From CAZGTQ01 sp964528575 (GTDB lineage Bacteria > Planctomycetota > UBA1135 > GCA-002686595), in assembly GCA_964528575.1 (NCBI GenBank), contig CAZGTQ010000287.1, positions 1 to 17,951 on the forward strand: 17,951 bases of DNA, given 5' to 3'. The notes under the pieces are model-generated. The model saw nothing but the letters and a program-made list of their open reading frames with translations. It was not told the DNA's origin and searched no databases. The position numbers were made by a program, and so were the translations under genes. Position 1 is the stretch's first letter. The number at the start of each line of letters is the position of its first letter. Of the stretch, positions 11,307 through 17,951 are shown one piece after another.

Positions 11307-13244
11307 ATGCGCGCGCTCTTCCCGGCGTGCATCGCGGCCCTGCCGGCGGCCGCGGGCGCGTACCAGGACGAGCGGGAAACGCAAGGTCCGCGCGTCGTGG
11401 GTCGCATCGAGGTGCAGGGCATCGCGATCGAGGCGAGCGTGACGCCGCTCGAGCCGTCCCCGACGGACGCGCTCGTCGAGGGCCAGCAGGTCCGCGTGGC
11501 GTTCCGGATCGCCGACACGGCGACGGGAGCCCCGCAGACGACGCTGAGACCCGCCGCTTGGCTGCATCCGGCCGACGAGGAGCAGCCGTGCGAGGACAAG
11601 GTGCGCGGCTTCCTGTCTGGCGGCATCGTCTCCCGCGCGGACGTCGACCTGAACGTGTTCTACGTCGTCGCGCTGAACGGCGACGCGACGCTCTCCGTCG
11701 TCGACCCGTTGTTCGGCTACGGCGGCAGCAAGCTGCTCGCGCTCGTCGAGCTCGCGAGCCCGGGGGAAGACTGGGTCCTGTCGGCCGATCGGACGCGCCT
11801 GTTCGTGAGCGAGCCGCTCGCGCAGTCCGTCGCGGTCGTGGACCCCTCGACATGGACGGTCGCGGGCCGGCTGGAGACCGGCCCGCGGCCCGTCCGCGTC
11901 GCGCTCCAGCCCGACGAACGCTACCTCTGGGTCGGCTGCGACGGCGACGACGGCGACGGCGACGCGGTGTCGGGCGTCTCCGTCTTCGACGCGCTCACGC
12001 ACGAGCGGGTGGCGCACGTCCCCACCGGCGCGGGCCACCACGAGCTCGCGTTCTCTCCCGACAGCCGTTTCGCGTTCGTCACGAACGAGGACGCCGGCAC
12101 GCTGTCGGTCATCGACGTCTGGACGATGAAGATCGAGCGCACCTTCGTGGTCGGTCGCCGCCCGGTCTCCGTCGCCGTGTCGCCGCTCTCCGGCGCCGCT
12201 TACGTCGTCGACGCCGACGCGGGCGAGGTGCACGTCCACGACGCGACCAGCCTCGCCAAGATCGCGACGATCGACGTCGAGCCCGGCGTGGGCGAGCTCA
12301 GCTTCGACCCGTCGGGCCGGCTCGGTTTCCTGCCGAACCCGGACGCGAACACGGTCGACATCATCGACTCGTCGGCGCACCGGGTCGTGCAGACCGCCGA
12401 CGTCGGCGTCCGTCCCGATCAGGTCACGTTCACCGATACCCTCGCCTACGTGCGCTCGCTCGGCAGCGAGCTCGTCTGGATGATCCCGATCGACCAGGTC
12501 GGCGTCGAAGGACGTCCGGTCCCGATCATCGAGTTCTCGGGCGGCCAGGCCCCGTTCGGCCTGGGCTCCGGCCCCGCGACCGCCGAGGGCATCGTCGCGG
12601 CACCCGGCGGGACCGCGGTGCTCGTCCCGAACCCGGCCGACGGCGCGATCTACTACTACCGCGAGGGCATGGCCGCGCCGATGGGCCATTACAAGAACTA
12701 CGGCCGCGAGCCGCGCGCGGCGATGGTGGTCGACCGCAGCCTGCAGGAGATCGAGCCGGGCCTCTACGCGACGGACGTCGAGCTGCGCTCGGCCGGCACG
12801 CTCGACCTGACGTTCTTCGTGGACGCGCCGCGCATCGCGCACTGCTTCTCGGTCGCGGTAGAGCCCGATCCCGAGCTCGAGGCCGCGCGCGCGGGCCGTC
12901 TGCGCGTGAAGCTGGAGCCCCTGGCGGACGAGCTCACGGTCGACGCAGGCGCGCCCTTGCGCGTGCGCGTGCGCGTGACGGACGCAGCGACCGGCGTGCC
13001 CCGCCTCGACCTCGCCGACGTCGGCCTGCTCGCGTTCCACGCGGGCGGCTGGCAGGAACGCCACCGGCTCGCGCACGCGGGGGCCGGCGTCTACGAGACG
13101 TCGCTGACGCTCCCCGACCGCGGGTCCTACTACCTGTTCTTCCGCTGCCCCTCGCAGGAGGTCGAGTACGCCGACGTGCCGCCCCGGGTCGTGCGGGCAC
13201 TGGAAGCGGAGCCGGCCGAGCAGCCGGCAGGAGCCGAACGATGA
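11307..13244 (+). CDS. Secreted YVTN-type beta-propeller with Ig/FixH-like domains
   Basis: Encodes 645 residues with signal peptide MRALFPACIAALPAAAGA. The ATG at 11307 has AGGG eight bases upstream. An in-frame GTG at 11265, two bases after the oxidase stop, would add 14 residues and cannot be excluded. A beta-propeller of YVTN/cytochrome-D1-like repeats spans about 95-455, with blades such as AGTLSVIDVWT, AGEVHVHDATS and ANTVDIIDSSA and the lead-in FYVVALNGDATLSVVDPLFG. It is flanked by an Ig-like half domain (58-88, VRVAFRIADTATG) and a piece at 461-515 (GLYATDVELRSAGTLDLTFF). A complete similar domain follows at about 531-635 (VRVRVTDAATG, then GVYETSLTLPDRGSYYLFF). No heme motif is present. 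It is probably a periplasmic or extracellular partner of the oxidase, as scaffold or metal/electron shuttle, by inference. Its stop overlaps the SCO gene by ATGA. Confidence 0.88.
   Translation: MRALFPACIAALPAAAGAYQDERETQGPRVVGRIEVQGIAIEASVTPLEPSPTDALVEGQQVRVAFRIADTATGAPQTTLRPAAWLHPADEEQPCEDKVRGFLSGGIVSRADVDLNVFYVVALNGDATLSVVDPLFGYGGSKLLALVELASPGEDWVLSADRTRLFVSEPLAQSVAVVDPSTWTVAGRLETGPRPVRVALQPDERYLWVGCDGDDGDGDAVSGVSVFDALTHERVAHVPTGAGHHELAFSPDSRFAFVTNEDAGTLSVIDVWTMKIERTFVVGRRPVSVAVSPLSGAAYVVDADAGEVHVHDATSLAKIATIDVEPGVGELSFDPSGRLGFLPNPDANTVDIIDSSAHRVVQTADVGVRPDQVTFTDTLAYVRSLGSELVWMIPIDQVGVEGRPVPIIEFSGGQAPFGLGSGPATAEGIVAAPGGTAVLVPNPADGAIYYYREGMAAPMGHYKNYGREPRAAMVVDRSLQEIEPGLYATDVELRSAGTLDLTFFVDAPRIAHCFSVAVEPDPELEAARAGRLRVKLEPLADELTVDAGAPLRVRVRVTDAATGVPRLDLADVGLLAFHAGGWQERHRLAHAGAGVYETSLTLPDRGSYYLFFRCPSQEVEYADVPPRVVRALEAEPAEQPAGAER
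13229..13233 (+). promoter_or_regulatory. Ribosome binding site for the SCO gene
   Basis: AGGAG ends seven bases before the ATG at 13241, inside the end of the propeller gene. It confirms the ATGA-overlapping start, which also yields a proper lipoprotein signal. Confidence 0.6.
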
Positions 13245-14443
13245 GTCTCTCCCGATCGCCCGGCCTCGCCGTGCTGGCGATGGCGCTCGCGGCGTGCGCG
13301 AGCGCGCCCGGGCCCGCGGCACCGGCGGCGAGCGCCGTCGCGCCCGCCCGGTCCCCCGTCGAGCCTCCGTCGCGCCTGGCGCCGCCGTCGAGCCTCGGGC
13401 CCGAGCGCGACGCGGCGGACGGATCGGACGCGGCGGTGGACGCCGGCCGCGCGCTGCGGATCCCCGACGTCGAGCTCGTCGACCGCAAGGGCCGCTCGGT
13501 GCGCTTGCGCGAGCTGCTCGGGGACGACGTCGTCGCGATGAACTTCGTCTTCACGACCTGCCGCACGATCTGCCCCCCGCTCACCGCGAACTTCGCCCGG
13601 GTCCAGGACGAGCTCGGCGACGCGCTCGGCGACGGCGTGCGCCTCGTCAGCGTGAGCATCGACCCGGTCAACGACACGCCGCCGCGGCTCGACGCCTGGG
13701 CCGACGAGTTCGGCGCGGGCGAGCACTGGTCGTTCCTCACCGGCGAGAAGAACACCGTCGACGGTCTCCTGAAGGCGCTCGGCGTCTTCACGCCGCTCAA
13801 GGTGGATCACGCGCCGCTCGCGCTCGTCGGCGACGCCTCGACGGGTCGCTTCGAGCGCATGGACGGGCTCACCCCGCCGGCGACGATCGCCCGCGCCCTG
13901 CTCGATCTGCGCCGAGAGCGCGCGACCGCGGCCGAGGAGCCCTTCGTCAACGCCAGCGCGCACGCGTACTTCGGCGACGTCGAGCTCGTCGACCAGCACG
14001 GCGAGACCCACCGGCTGTACGCCGACTTGATCCGCGGCCGCACGGTCGTCATCGACAGCTTCTTCGCGAGCTGCACCGGAGTGTGCCCCGTGCTCGCGCG
14101 CAACATGGGCGCGATCCAGGACGACCTCGGCGAGCGGCTCGGCGACGACGTGATCCTGATGTCGGTGAGCGTCGACCCGAGCGAGGACACGCCGCCGCGG
14201 CTCGCGCACTACGCGTCGAGCGTCGGCGCCAAGCACGGATGGTACTTCCTCACCGGCCCGGTGCCACAGGTGCGCGAAGCGCTCCACAAGCTCGGCTTCG
14301 CGGTCGAGGAGCGCGAGCAGCACAGCAACGTCATCGTCGTCGGCAACGACCGAACCGGGCTCTGGAAGAAGGCGCGCGGGCTCGCGGAGCCGCAGGAGGT
14401 CGTCGAGATCGTGCGCAGCGTGGTCGAGGACGATGGCTCCTGA
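13241..14443 (+). CDS. Tandem-domain SCO1/SenC copper chaperone lipoprotein
   Basis: A 400-residue protein with two complete SCO (thioredoxin-fold) domains where the family normally has one in about 200 residues. The lipobox is LAAC with the lipidated cysteine at 19, followed by a Pro/Ala/Ser linker to about residue 70, so it is predicted to be membrane-tethered on the outside of the cytoplasmic membrane or on the outer membrane. Domain 1 has C107-RTI-C111 and His190, domain 2 has C278-TGV-C282 and His361. CxxxC plus a distal His is the known SCO copper site. Both domains show the family VSVSIDP/VSVSVDP strand followed by DTPPRL. SCO proteins deliver or redox-prepare copper for oxidases, so loading copper into the upstream oxidase is the natural role here. 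It is coupled to both neighbours, by ATGA upstream and an 11-base overlap downstream. Confidence 0.95.
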   Translation: MSLSRSPGLAVLAMALAACASAPGPAAPAASAVAPARSPVEPPSRLAPPSSLGPERDAADGSDAAVDAGRALRIPDVELVDRKGRSVRLRELLGDDVVAMNFVFTTCRTICPPLTANFARVQDELGDALGDGVRLVSVSIDPVNDTPPRLDAWADEFGAGEHWSFLTGEKNTVDGLLKALGVFTPLKVDHAPLALVGDASTGRFERMDGLTPPATIARALLDLRRERATAAEEPFVNASAHAYFGDVELVDQHGETHRLYADLIRGRTVVIDSFFASCTGVCPVLARNMGAIQDDLGERLGDDVILMSVSVDPSEDTPPRLAHYASSVGAKHGWYFLTGPVPQVREALHKLGFAVEEREQHSNVIVVGNDRTGLWKKARGLAEPQEVVEIVRSVVEDDGS

Positions 14444-16007
14444 CGCGCTCGCCCTCGCGCTCTGTGTCGCGCTCGCCGCGGCGCTCCCGGCCGAGGACCC
14501 GCGTCTGACCGAGCCGCGTCTGACAGACCCGCGTCTGACAGACTCACAGATGCGGGGTCGCGCGATCTACCTGCGCGGCGCGGGCGCCGAGGGGCGCGCG
14601 ATCACCGCGCTGTTCGGCGACGCGCGCAGCGAAGTCCCGGCGAGCGCGGTCACCTGCGCCGGCTGCCACGGCTTCGACGGCCAAGGCCGTCCGGAGGGCG
14701 GCGTCGTGCCCTCCGACATCACCTGGGGCGCGCTGACCAAGCCGTACGGCGTGCGGCACGCGAACGGCCGCGAGCACCCGCCCTACGACGAGCGGCTGCT
14801 CGTGCGCGCGATCACGCAGGGCATCGACCCGGCGGGCAACGCGCTCTCGACGACGATGCCGCTGTTCCAGCTCACCCACCAGGAGGCCAAGGATCTCGCC
14901 GCGTACGTCGAGCGCCTGGGGACGCTGCGCGATCCCGGGCTCGGCGAGGACGTCGTGCGGCTGGGCTGCGTGCTGCCGGCGGGTTCCGCGGACGCGCAGC
15001 GCGCGCTGTTGACCGCGTTCTTCGCCGACGTCGGCGCGGACGGCGGCATCCACGGCCGGCGCGTCGAGCTGCGCTTCGCGACGGCGGAGCCGGGCGGCAA
15101 GCTCGAGGCGGTGCGCAGGCTCGTGCTCGAAGAGGAGGTCTTCGCGCTGCTCGCGACCGACGTCGCGGGCGAGGAAGAGGCGATCGGCGCCCTGCTCGAC
15201 CGCACCGGCACCCCGCTCGTCGGCGCGCTGACGGACTTCTCGCTGGCCGCGAATCCGCCCAACCGCTACGTGTTCCATCTGCTCTCGGGGGTGCGAGCGC
15301 AGGCGGTCGCGCTCGCCGAGCACGCCGCGACGCTGTTCGGGGAGCGAGCCACGCGCGTCGCGATCGTCTGCTCGCCCGACGCGGCCCCGATCGCCGACAC
15401 GCTCGCGGCACGCTGGGACGAGCCCGTGCGCGTCACCCTCGAGCGCGACGCCGACCCGTCGCGCTCGGACTCGATCGCGCGCTCTCTCGCGCTCTCCCCG
15501 GTCGATGCGCTGTTCGTGCTCGTCGACGGCGACGCCCAGCTCGCGCTGTTGCGCGCCGTGGCGGACGCCGGCGTCGCGGCCGACGCGTTCGTCCCCGGCC
15601 CGCTGACCGCGCCCGGCGTCACGGACGTCGCGGCCGCGCTCCAGGGCCGCCTCTATCTCTCGTTCCCGCGCGGGCCCGGCGACCAGGACCCGGCGGCGCT
15701 GCAAGCGCTCGTCGCGTTCGCGCGCGCCCACGAGCTGGCGCTCGAGCGTTCCACGCTCACCGACCAGATCGTCGCGTGGTGCAACGCGCGCCTCCTCGTC
15801 GAGGCGCTGCGCCGCGCCGGACGCGACGTCGGCCGCGAGCGGCTCGCGAGCACGCTCGAGGCTTTCTACCGCTTCGAGACCGGACTCTTGCCGCCGCTCA
15901 CCTTCGGCCCCAACCGCCGCGTCGGTGCGCTCGGTGCCTACGTCGCCCCCATCGACCCCACGACGGGCCGGCTCGGCCCCGCAAGTCCATGGATCGCTCT
16001 CGATTGA
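14433..16007 (+). CDS. Cytochrome c fused to periplasmic ligand-binding domain
   Basis: Encodes 524 residues. The signal peptide is a hydrophobic stretch LALALCVALAAALPA ending near residue 20. A short Pro-Arg-Leu-Thr-Asp repeat (about 22-37) precedes a class I cytochrome c domain (about 38-170) with heme motif C75-AG-C78-H79 and a likely axial Met142 in TTMPLF. From about 175 to 515 there is a type I periplasmic-binding fold like the Leu/Ile/Val-binding proteins. It opens RLGCVLPAGSADAQ and has VFALLATDVAG and TRVAIVCSPD in place, with the usual late Gly/Pro-rich strand. No ABC transporter genes are nearby, so the binding domain is unlikely to serve uptake. A heme domain steered by a small-molecule or substrate-sensing domain in the oxidase electron path is inference. 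It overlaps the SCO gene by 11 bases and the next gene by 19. Confidence 0.88.
   Translation: MAPDALALALCVALAAALPAEDPRLTEPRLTDPRLTDSQMRGRAIYLRGAGAEGRAITALFGDARSEVPASAVTCAGCHGFDGQGRPEGGVVPSDITWGALTKPYGVRHANGREHPPYDERLLVRAITQGIDPAGNALSTTMPLFQLTHQEAKDLAAYVERLGTLRDPGLGEDVVRLGCVLPAGSADAQRALLTAFFADVGADGGIHGRRVELRFATAEPGGKLEAVRRLVLEEEVFALLATDVAGEEEAIGALLDRTGTPLVGALTDFSLAANPPNRYVFHLLSGVRAQAVALAEHAATLFGERATRVAIVCSPDAAPIADTLAARWDEPVRVTLERDADPSRSDSIARSLALSPVDALFVLVDGDAQLALLRAVADAGVAADAFVPGPLTAPGVTDVAAALQGRLYLSFPRGPGDQDPAALQALVAFARAHELALERSTLTDQIVAWCNARLLVEALRRAGRDVGRERLASTLEAFYRFETGLLPPLTFGPNRRVGALGAYVAPIDPTTGRLGPASPWIALD
14499..14543 (+). repeat. Three 15-bp tandem repeats in the cytochrome gene
   Basis: Three consecutive 15-base units (14499-14513, 14514-14528, 14529-14543). 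The last two are identical and the first differs at two bases. They encode PRLTE, PRLTD, PRLTD in frame, directly after the signal peptide, and form a flexible linker that could vary in copy number by slippage. Confidence 0.85.
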
Positions 16008-17482
16008 CCGCCGTCCAACTCGCCCTCGTCTCGCTCGTCCTGCCGCTCGCCGCGCAGGCTCCGCCCCTCGAGGAGGACTGCGCGCCGGCGACGGAGCTCG
16101 TGCTCGCGGCGACCTTCGACGGCCAGCCGATCACGCTCGCCGAGCTCGACCTGCTCGTCGCGGGTCCGATCGAGCAATTGCGCTCCCAGCTCCGCGAGGA
16201 GCGCGAGCGGCAGCTCGAGCTCGAGATCAACTCGCGCTTGCTCCAGCGCGAGGCCGCGCGCCGCGGCACGACCGCGCTCGAGCTGTTGCGCGTCGAAGTG
16301 ATCGAGCGCGTCCAGGCGCCCAGCGAGGCGGACGCGCGCGCTTTCTACGAGGAGCACGCCGAGGAGCTTCCCGGCGGCTTCGCCGCGCACCGCGAGCGCA
16401 TCGTGCAGCACCTCGGTCGCGAGCGCGAGAGCAGCGCCGCGGCCGCGTTCGCCGCGTCCGTGCGCGCGCGGACGACGCTCGAGGACCTGCGCACGGGCGT
16501 TGCGCTCGGCGAGCCCGCTCTCGACCCCGCGACGCGGCTCGCGTCGATCGGCGAGGAGACGATCGACCTGCGCGCGGTCGACGCGCCGATCCTGCCGCTG
16601 CCGACGCTCGTCGCCGAGCAGATCCACGACCTGCGCCGGCGGGCTCTGGACGCGGTGATCGCGGACCGGCTCGTCGCGGCCGAGGCGCAGCGCCAAGGCA
16701 TCACGATCGAGACGCTCGTCGATCGCGAGGTGCCCGTGCCCGCGATCGGCGATGATCAGGCGCGCGCGTTCTGGGACGAGCACGGCGCGGAGCTCGGGCT
16801 CGAGCTCGACGTCGACGACCCGCAGGACCGCGCGCGCGTCGTCGCGTACCTGCGCCAGCGCGCGGAGTACGAGGGCCGCCGGGCGCTCGTCGAGCGCCTG
16901 CGCGCGGCCGCGGACGTCGAGGTGATGCTCGCCGCGCCGCACGCGGCCGACGAGCGCCTGCTCGCCGGCGACCAGCCGAGCCGGGGCGCGGCCGACGCGC
17001 CCGTCCGAGTCGTCGCGTTCCTCGACTTCGAGTGCTCGAACTGCGCCGGGGTGCACGAGGTGCTGACGAACCTGCCGGACGACCTGGCGGGAGCGACGAG
17101 GGTCACGCTGCGCGACTTCCCGCTGAGCATGCACGAGCACGCCTTGGGTGCCGCGCTCGCCGCCGAAGCCGCGCGCGAGCAGGGCGCGTACTGGGACTAC
17201 GCGGCGCTGCTCTTCGCGCGCCAGCCCGCGCTCGCGCCCGCCGACCTCGAGCGCTACGCCGCCGAGCTCGGCCTGGACCTGGGCCGGTTCCGCGAAGCGC
17301 TGCAGAGCAAGAGGCACGCCGCCCACGTCGAGCGGGACCGCGAGGACGGGCGCGCCATCGGCGTCTACTCCACGCCGACGGTCTACGTCGACGGCCGGCG
17401 CGTGTCGGAGCGCACGCGCGAAGGGCTCGAGCACGCGCTGCGCGAGGCCCTGCGCGAGCACCGCGAACGCTCGCGGGGGTGA
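15989..17482 (+). CDS. Tandem SurA-like chaperone fused to DsbA-like thioredoxin
   Basis: Encodes 497 residues from ATG 15989, which lies inside the end of the cytochrome gene (19-base overlap, no Shine-Dalgarno, so probably coupled). The signal peptide MDRSRLTAVQLALVSLVLPLAAQA ends near residue 24. Two copies of a helical SurA/parvulin-chaperone N-domain follow, about 40-165 (QLELEINSRLLQREAARRG) and about 205-330 (LDAVIADRLVAAEAQRQG). No parvulin isomerase domain is visible. The C-terminal third (about 332-490) is a DsbA/thioredoxin fold. It has VVAFLDFECSNC, active-site C349-SN-C352, and cis-Pro463 in STPTVYVDG. Proteins of this build handle folding and disulfide chemistry of exported proteins. 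Placed last in the operon, it is likely the dedicated foldase or thiol reductant for the oxidase, SCO or cytochrome. It could reduce the SCO CxxxC pairs or the heme-binding cysteines. That substrate assignment is inference. Confidence 0.88.
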   Translation: MDRSRLTAVQLALVSLVLPLAAQAPPLEEDCAPATELVLAATFDGQPITLAELDLLVAGPIEQLRSQLREERERQLELEINSRLLQREAARRGTTALELLRVEVIERVQAPSEADARAFYEEHAEELPGGFAAHRERIVQHLGRERESSAAAAFAASVRARTTLEDLRTGVALGEPALDPATRLASIGEETIDLRAVDAPILPLPTLVAEQIHDLRRRALDAVIADRLVAAEAQRQGITIETLVDREVPVPAIGDDQARAFWDEHGAELGLELDVDDPQDRARVVAYLRQRAEYEGRRALVERLRAAADVEVMLAAPHAADERLLAGDQPSRGAADAPVRVVAFLDFECSNCAGVHEVLTNLPDDLAGATRVTLRDFPLSMHEHALGAALAAEAAREQGAYWDYAALLFARQPALAPADLERYAAELGLDLGRFREALQSKRHAAHVERDREDGRAIGVYSTPTVYVDGRRVSERTREGLEHALREALREHRERSRG

Positions 17483-17500
17483 CGCGCCGGCACGCGGATT

Positions 17501-17515
17501 GCCATACTCGCCGGC
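17501..17515 (+). promoter_or_regulatory. Possible leaderless-promoter -10 element before the 17516 gene
   Basis: CATACT at 17503-17508 ends seven bases before the ATG and no Shine-Dalgarno sequence is present in the 33-base gap after the operon. The layout parallels the sequence before the gene at 4665. If it is active, this gene is a separate transcription unit from the oxidase operon. Confidence 0.35.
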
Positions 17516-17951
17516 ATGTGGTGGAACCGCGTCGAGCTATCCCTGGTCGAGCTGATGGACGGCTTTCTCGTCGGGCGCTCGCCGACGCAGCGGCAGATCG
17601 AGTGGCTCGCGCGCCGCCGCCGCGTCCGCTCGATCGTCGCCCTGAACGTCGAAGGCGAGCGCGGACAGGTGCTCTCGCCGAACGTCGAGGCATCGTGGGC
17701 GCACGCGTATCGCCTGGTCCACGAGCGCGTGTCGCTCGACGCACGGCTGCCGTGGGGACCGCGGGTCGAGCACTTCCTCGCGACGATCGCGCGGCTCGAG
17801 CGGCCGATCTACGTGCACTCGCTCCACGGGCGGCGCGCCGCGGCGATGGCGACGATCGCGCTCGGCGTCGAGCTCGGATGCTCGGGCGCGGACGCGCTGG
17901 AACGAGCGCGCGAGCGCGGGGAGTCGCACACCTATACGGAGTCGCACACCT
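17516..17951 (+). CDS. DUF442/dual-specificity phosphatase-like protein, 3' truncated, degenerate P-loop
   Basis: Open from ATG 17516 to the window end with no stop, giving 145 residues. The order of elements matches the DUF442/dual-specificity phosphatase fold. It has VRSIVALNVEGERG (early strand, like VINLR.E), a basic turn and PWGPRVEHFLATI. Then comes the P-loop strand IYVHSLHGRRAAAMA (about 98-112) and the following helix, with the G-x-S/A-x-x-D-A-L-x-x-A-R-x-x-G tail. In active enzymes the loop is H-C-x2-G-x2-R-(S/T). Here it reads H101-S102-x2-G105-x2-A108, so both the nucleophile cysteine and the phosphate-binding arginine are replaced. It is therefore predicted to be a non-catalytic phosphate-binding or scaffold protein, unless the family differs. 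Its relation to the upstream operon is unclear. Confidence 0.7.
   Translation, partial: MWWNRVELSLVELMDGFLVGRSPTQRQIEWLARRRRVRSIVALNVEGERGQVLSPNVEASWAHAYRLVHERVSLDARLPWGPRVEHFLATIARLERPIYVHSLHGRRAAAMATIALGVELGCSGADALERARERGESHTYTESHT
17920..17951 (+). repeat. 18-bp-period direct repeat at window end
   Basis: GGAGTCGCACACCT occurs at 17920-17933 and again at 17938-17951, with an 18-base period in frame (ESHTYT ESHT). The second copy ends exactly on the last base. It may be a true coding repeat or an assembly-edge effect. Confidence 0.6.

Noticed and set aside
5917..11853. A 1978-residue open frame on the minus strand opposite the oxidase
   Set aside because: It is an Arg/Val/Asp-rich shadow created by high third-position GC. 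It runs antisense through three clear genes and has no recognisable domain, while the plus strand has copper motifs and a signal peptide.

Overview
The window is very GC-rich with strong G/C at third codon positions. It carries a WD40-repeat serine/threonine kinase with the linker motif LRGWEWEHL, carboxypeptidase-regulatory-like repeats, and secreted multidomain proteins. Together these point to a planctomycete, probably one of the high-GC, large-genome lineages. That assignment is inferred from protein style, as there is no marker gene. No rRNA, tRNA, CRISPR array, insertion sequence or phage gene is visible.

Left part (1-5712). A 5'-truncated surface-type protein with four carboxypeptidase-regulatory-like repeats (ends 1502) is followed by a Hanks-type receptor kinase with one membrane helix and fourteen WD40 blades (1576-4668). 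A small membrane-anchored protein (4665-5282) overlaps the kinase by ATGA. A minus-strand hypothetical gene (5284-5712) converges on it with one base between them. Its 5' end looks disturbed.

Intergenic control region (5713-6093). About 380 bases hold an array of inverted repeats, with three related 23-base units about 51 bp apart, a candidate promoter and a strong ribosome binding site. All of this lies just ahead of the main operon.

Main operon (6094-17482), five genes on the plus strand that overlap or nearly touch. (1) A giant 1722-residue multicopper oxidase made of three repeats of a two-cupredoxin module. Only the second half of module A and the first half of module B keep the full type 1 plus trinuclear copper ligand set. 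It resembles the large MofA/MnxG manganese-oxidase class. (2) A secreted beta-propeller protein whose propeller seems to be inserted into an Ig-like domain. (3) A lipoprotein with two SCO copper-chaperone domains. (4) A c-type cytochrome fused to a periplasmic ligand-binding domain. (5) A tandem SurA-like chaperone fused to a DsbA-like thioredoxin domain. Read together: an exported copper oxidase, its copper-loading chaperone, its foldase/disulfide partner, a heme protein for electron transfer and a propeller protein as scaffold or co-factor. Oxidation of a metal such as Mn(II) or Fe(II), or another extracellular one-electron substrate, is the leading guess and is not proven by sequence.

Right edge (17516-17951). 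The start of a DUF442/dual-specificity-phosphatase-like protein whose P-loop has lost the catalytic Cys and Arg. It runs off the window at a short in-frame 18-bp repeat.
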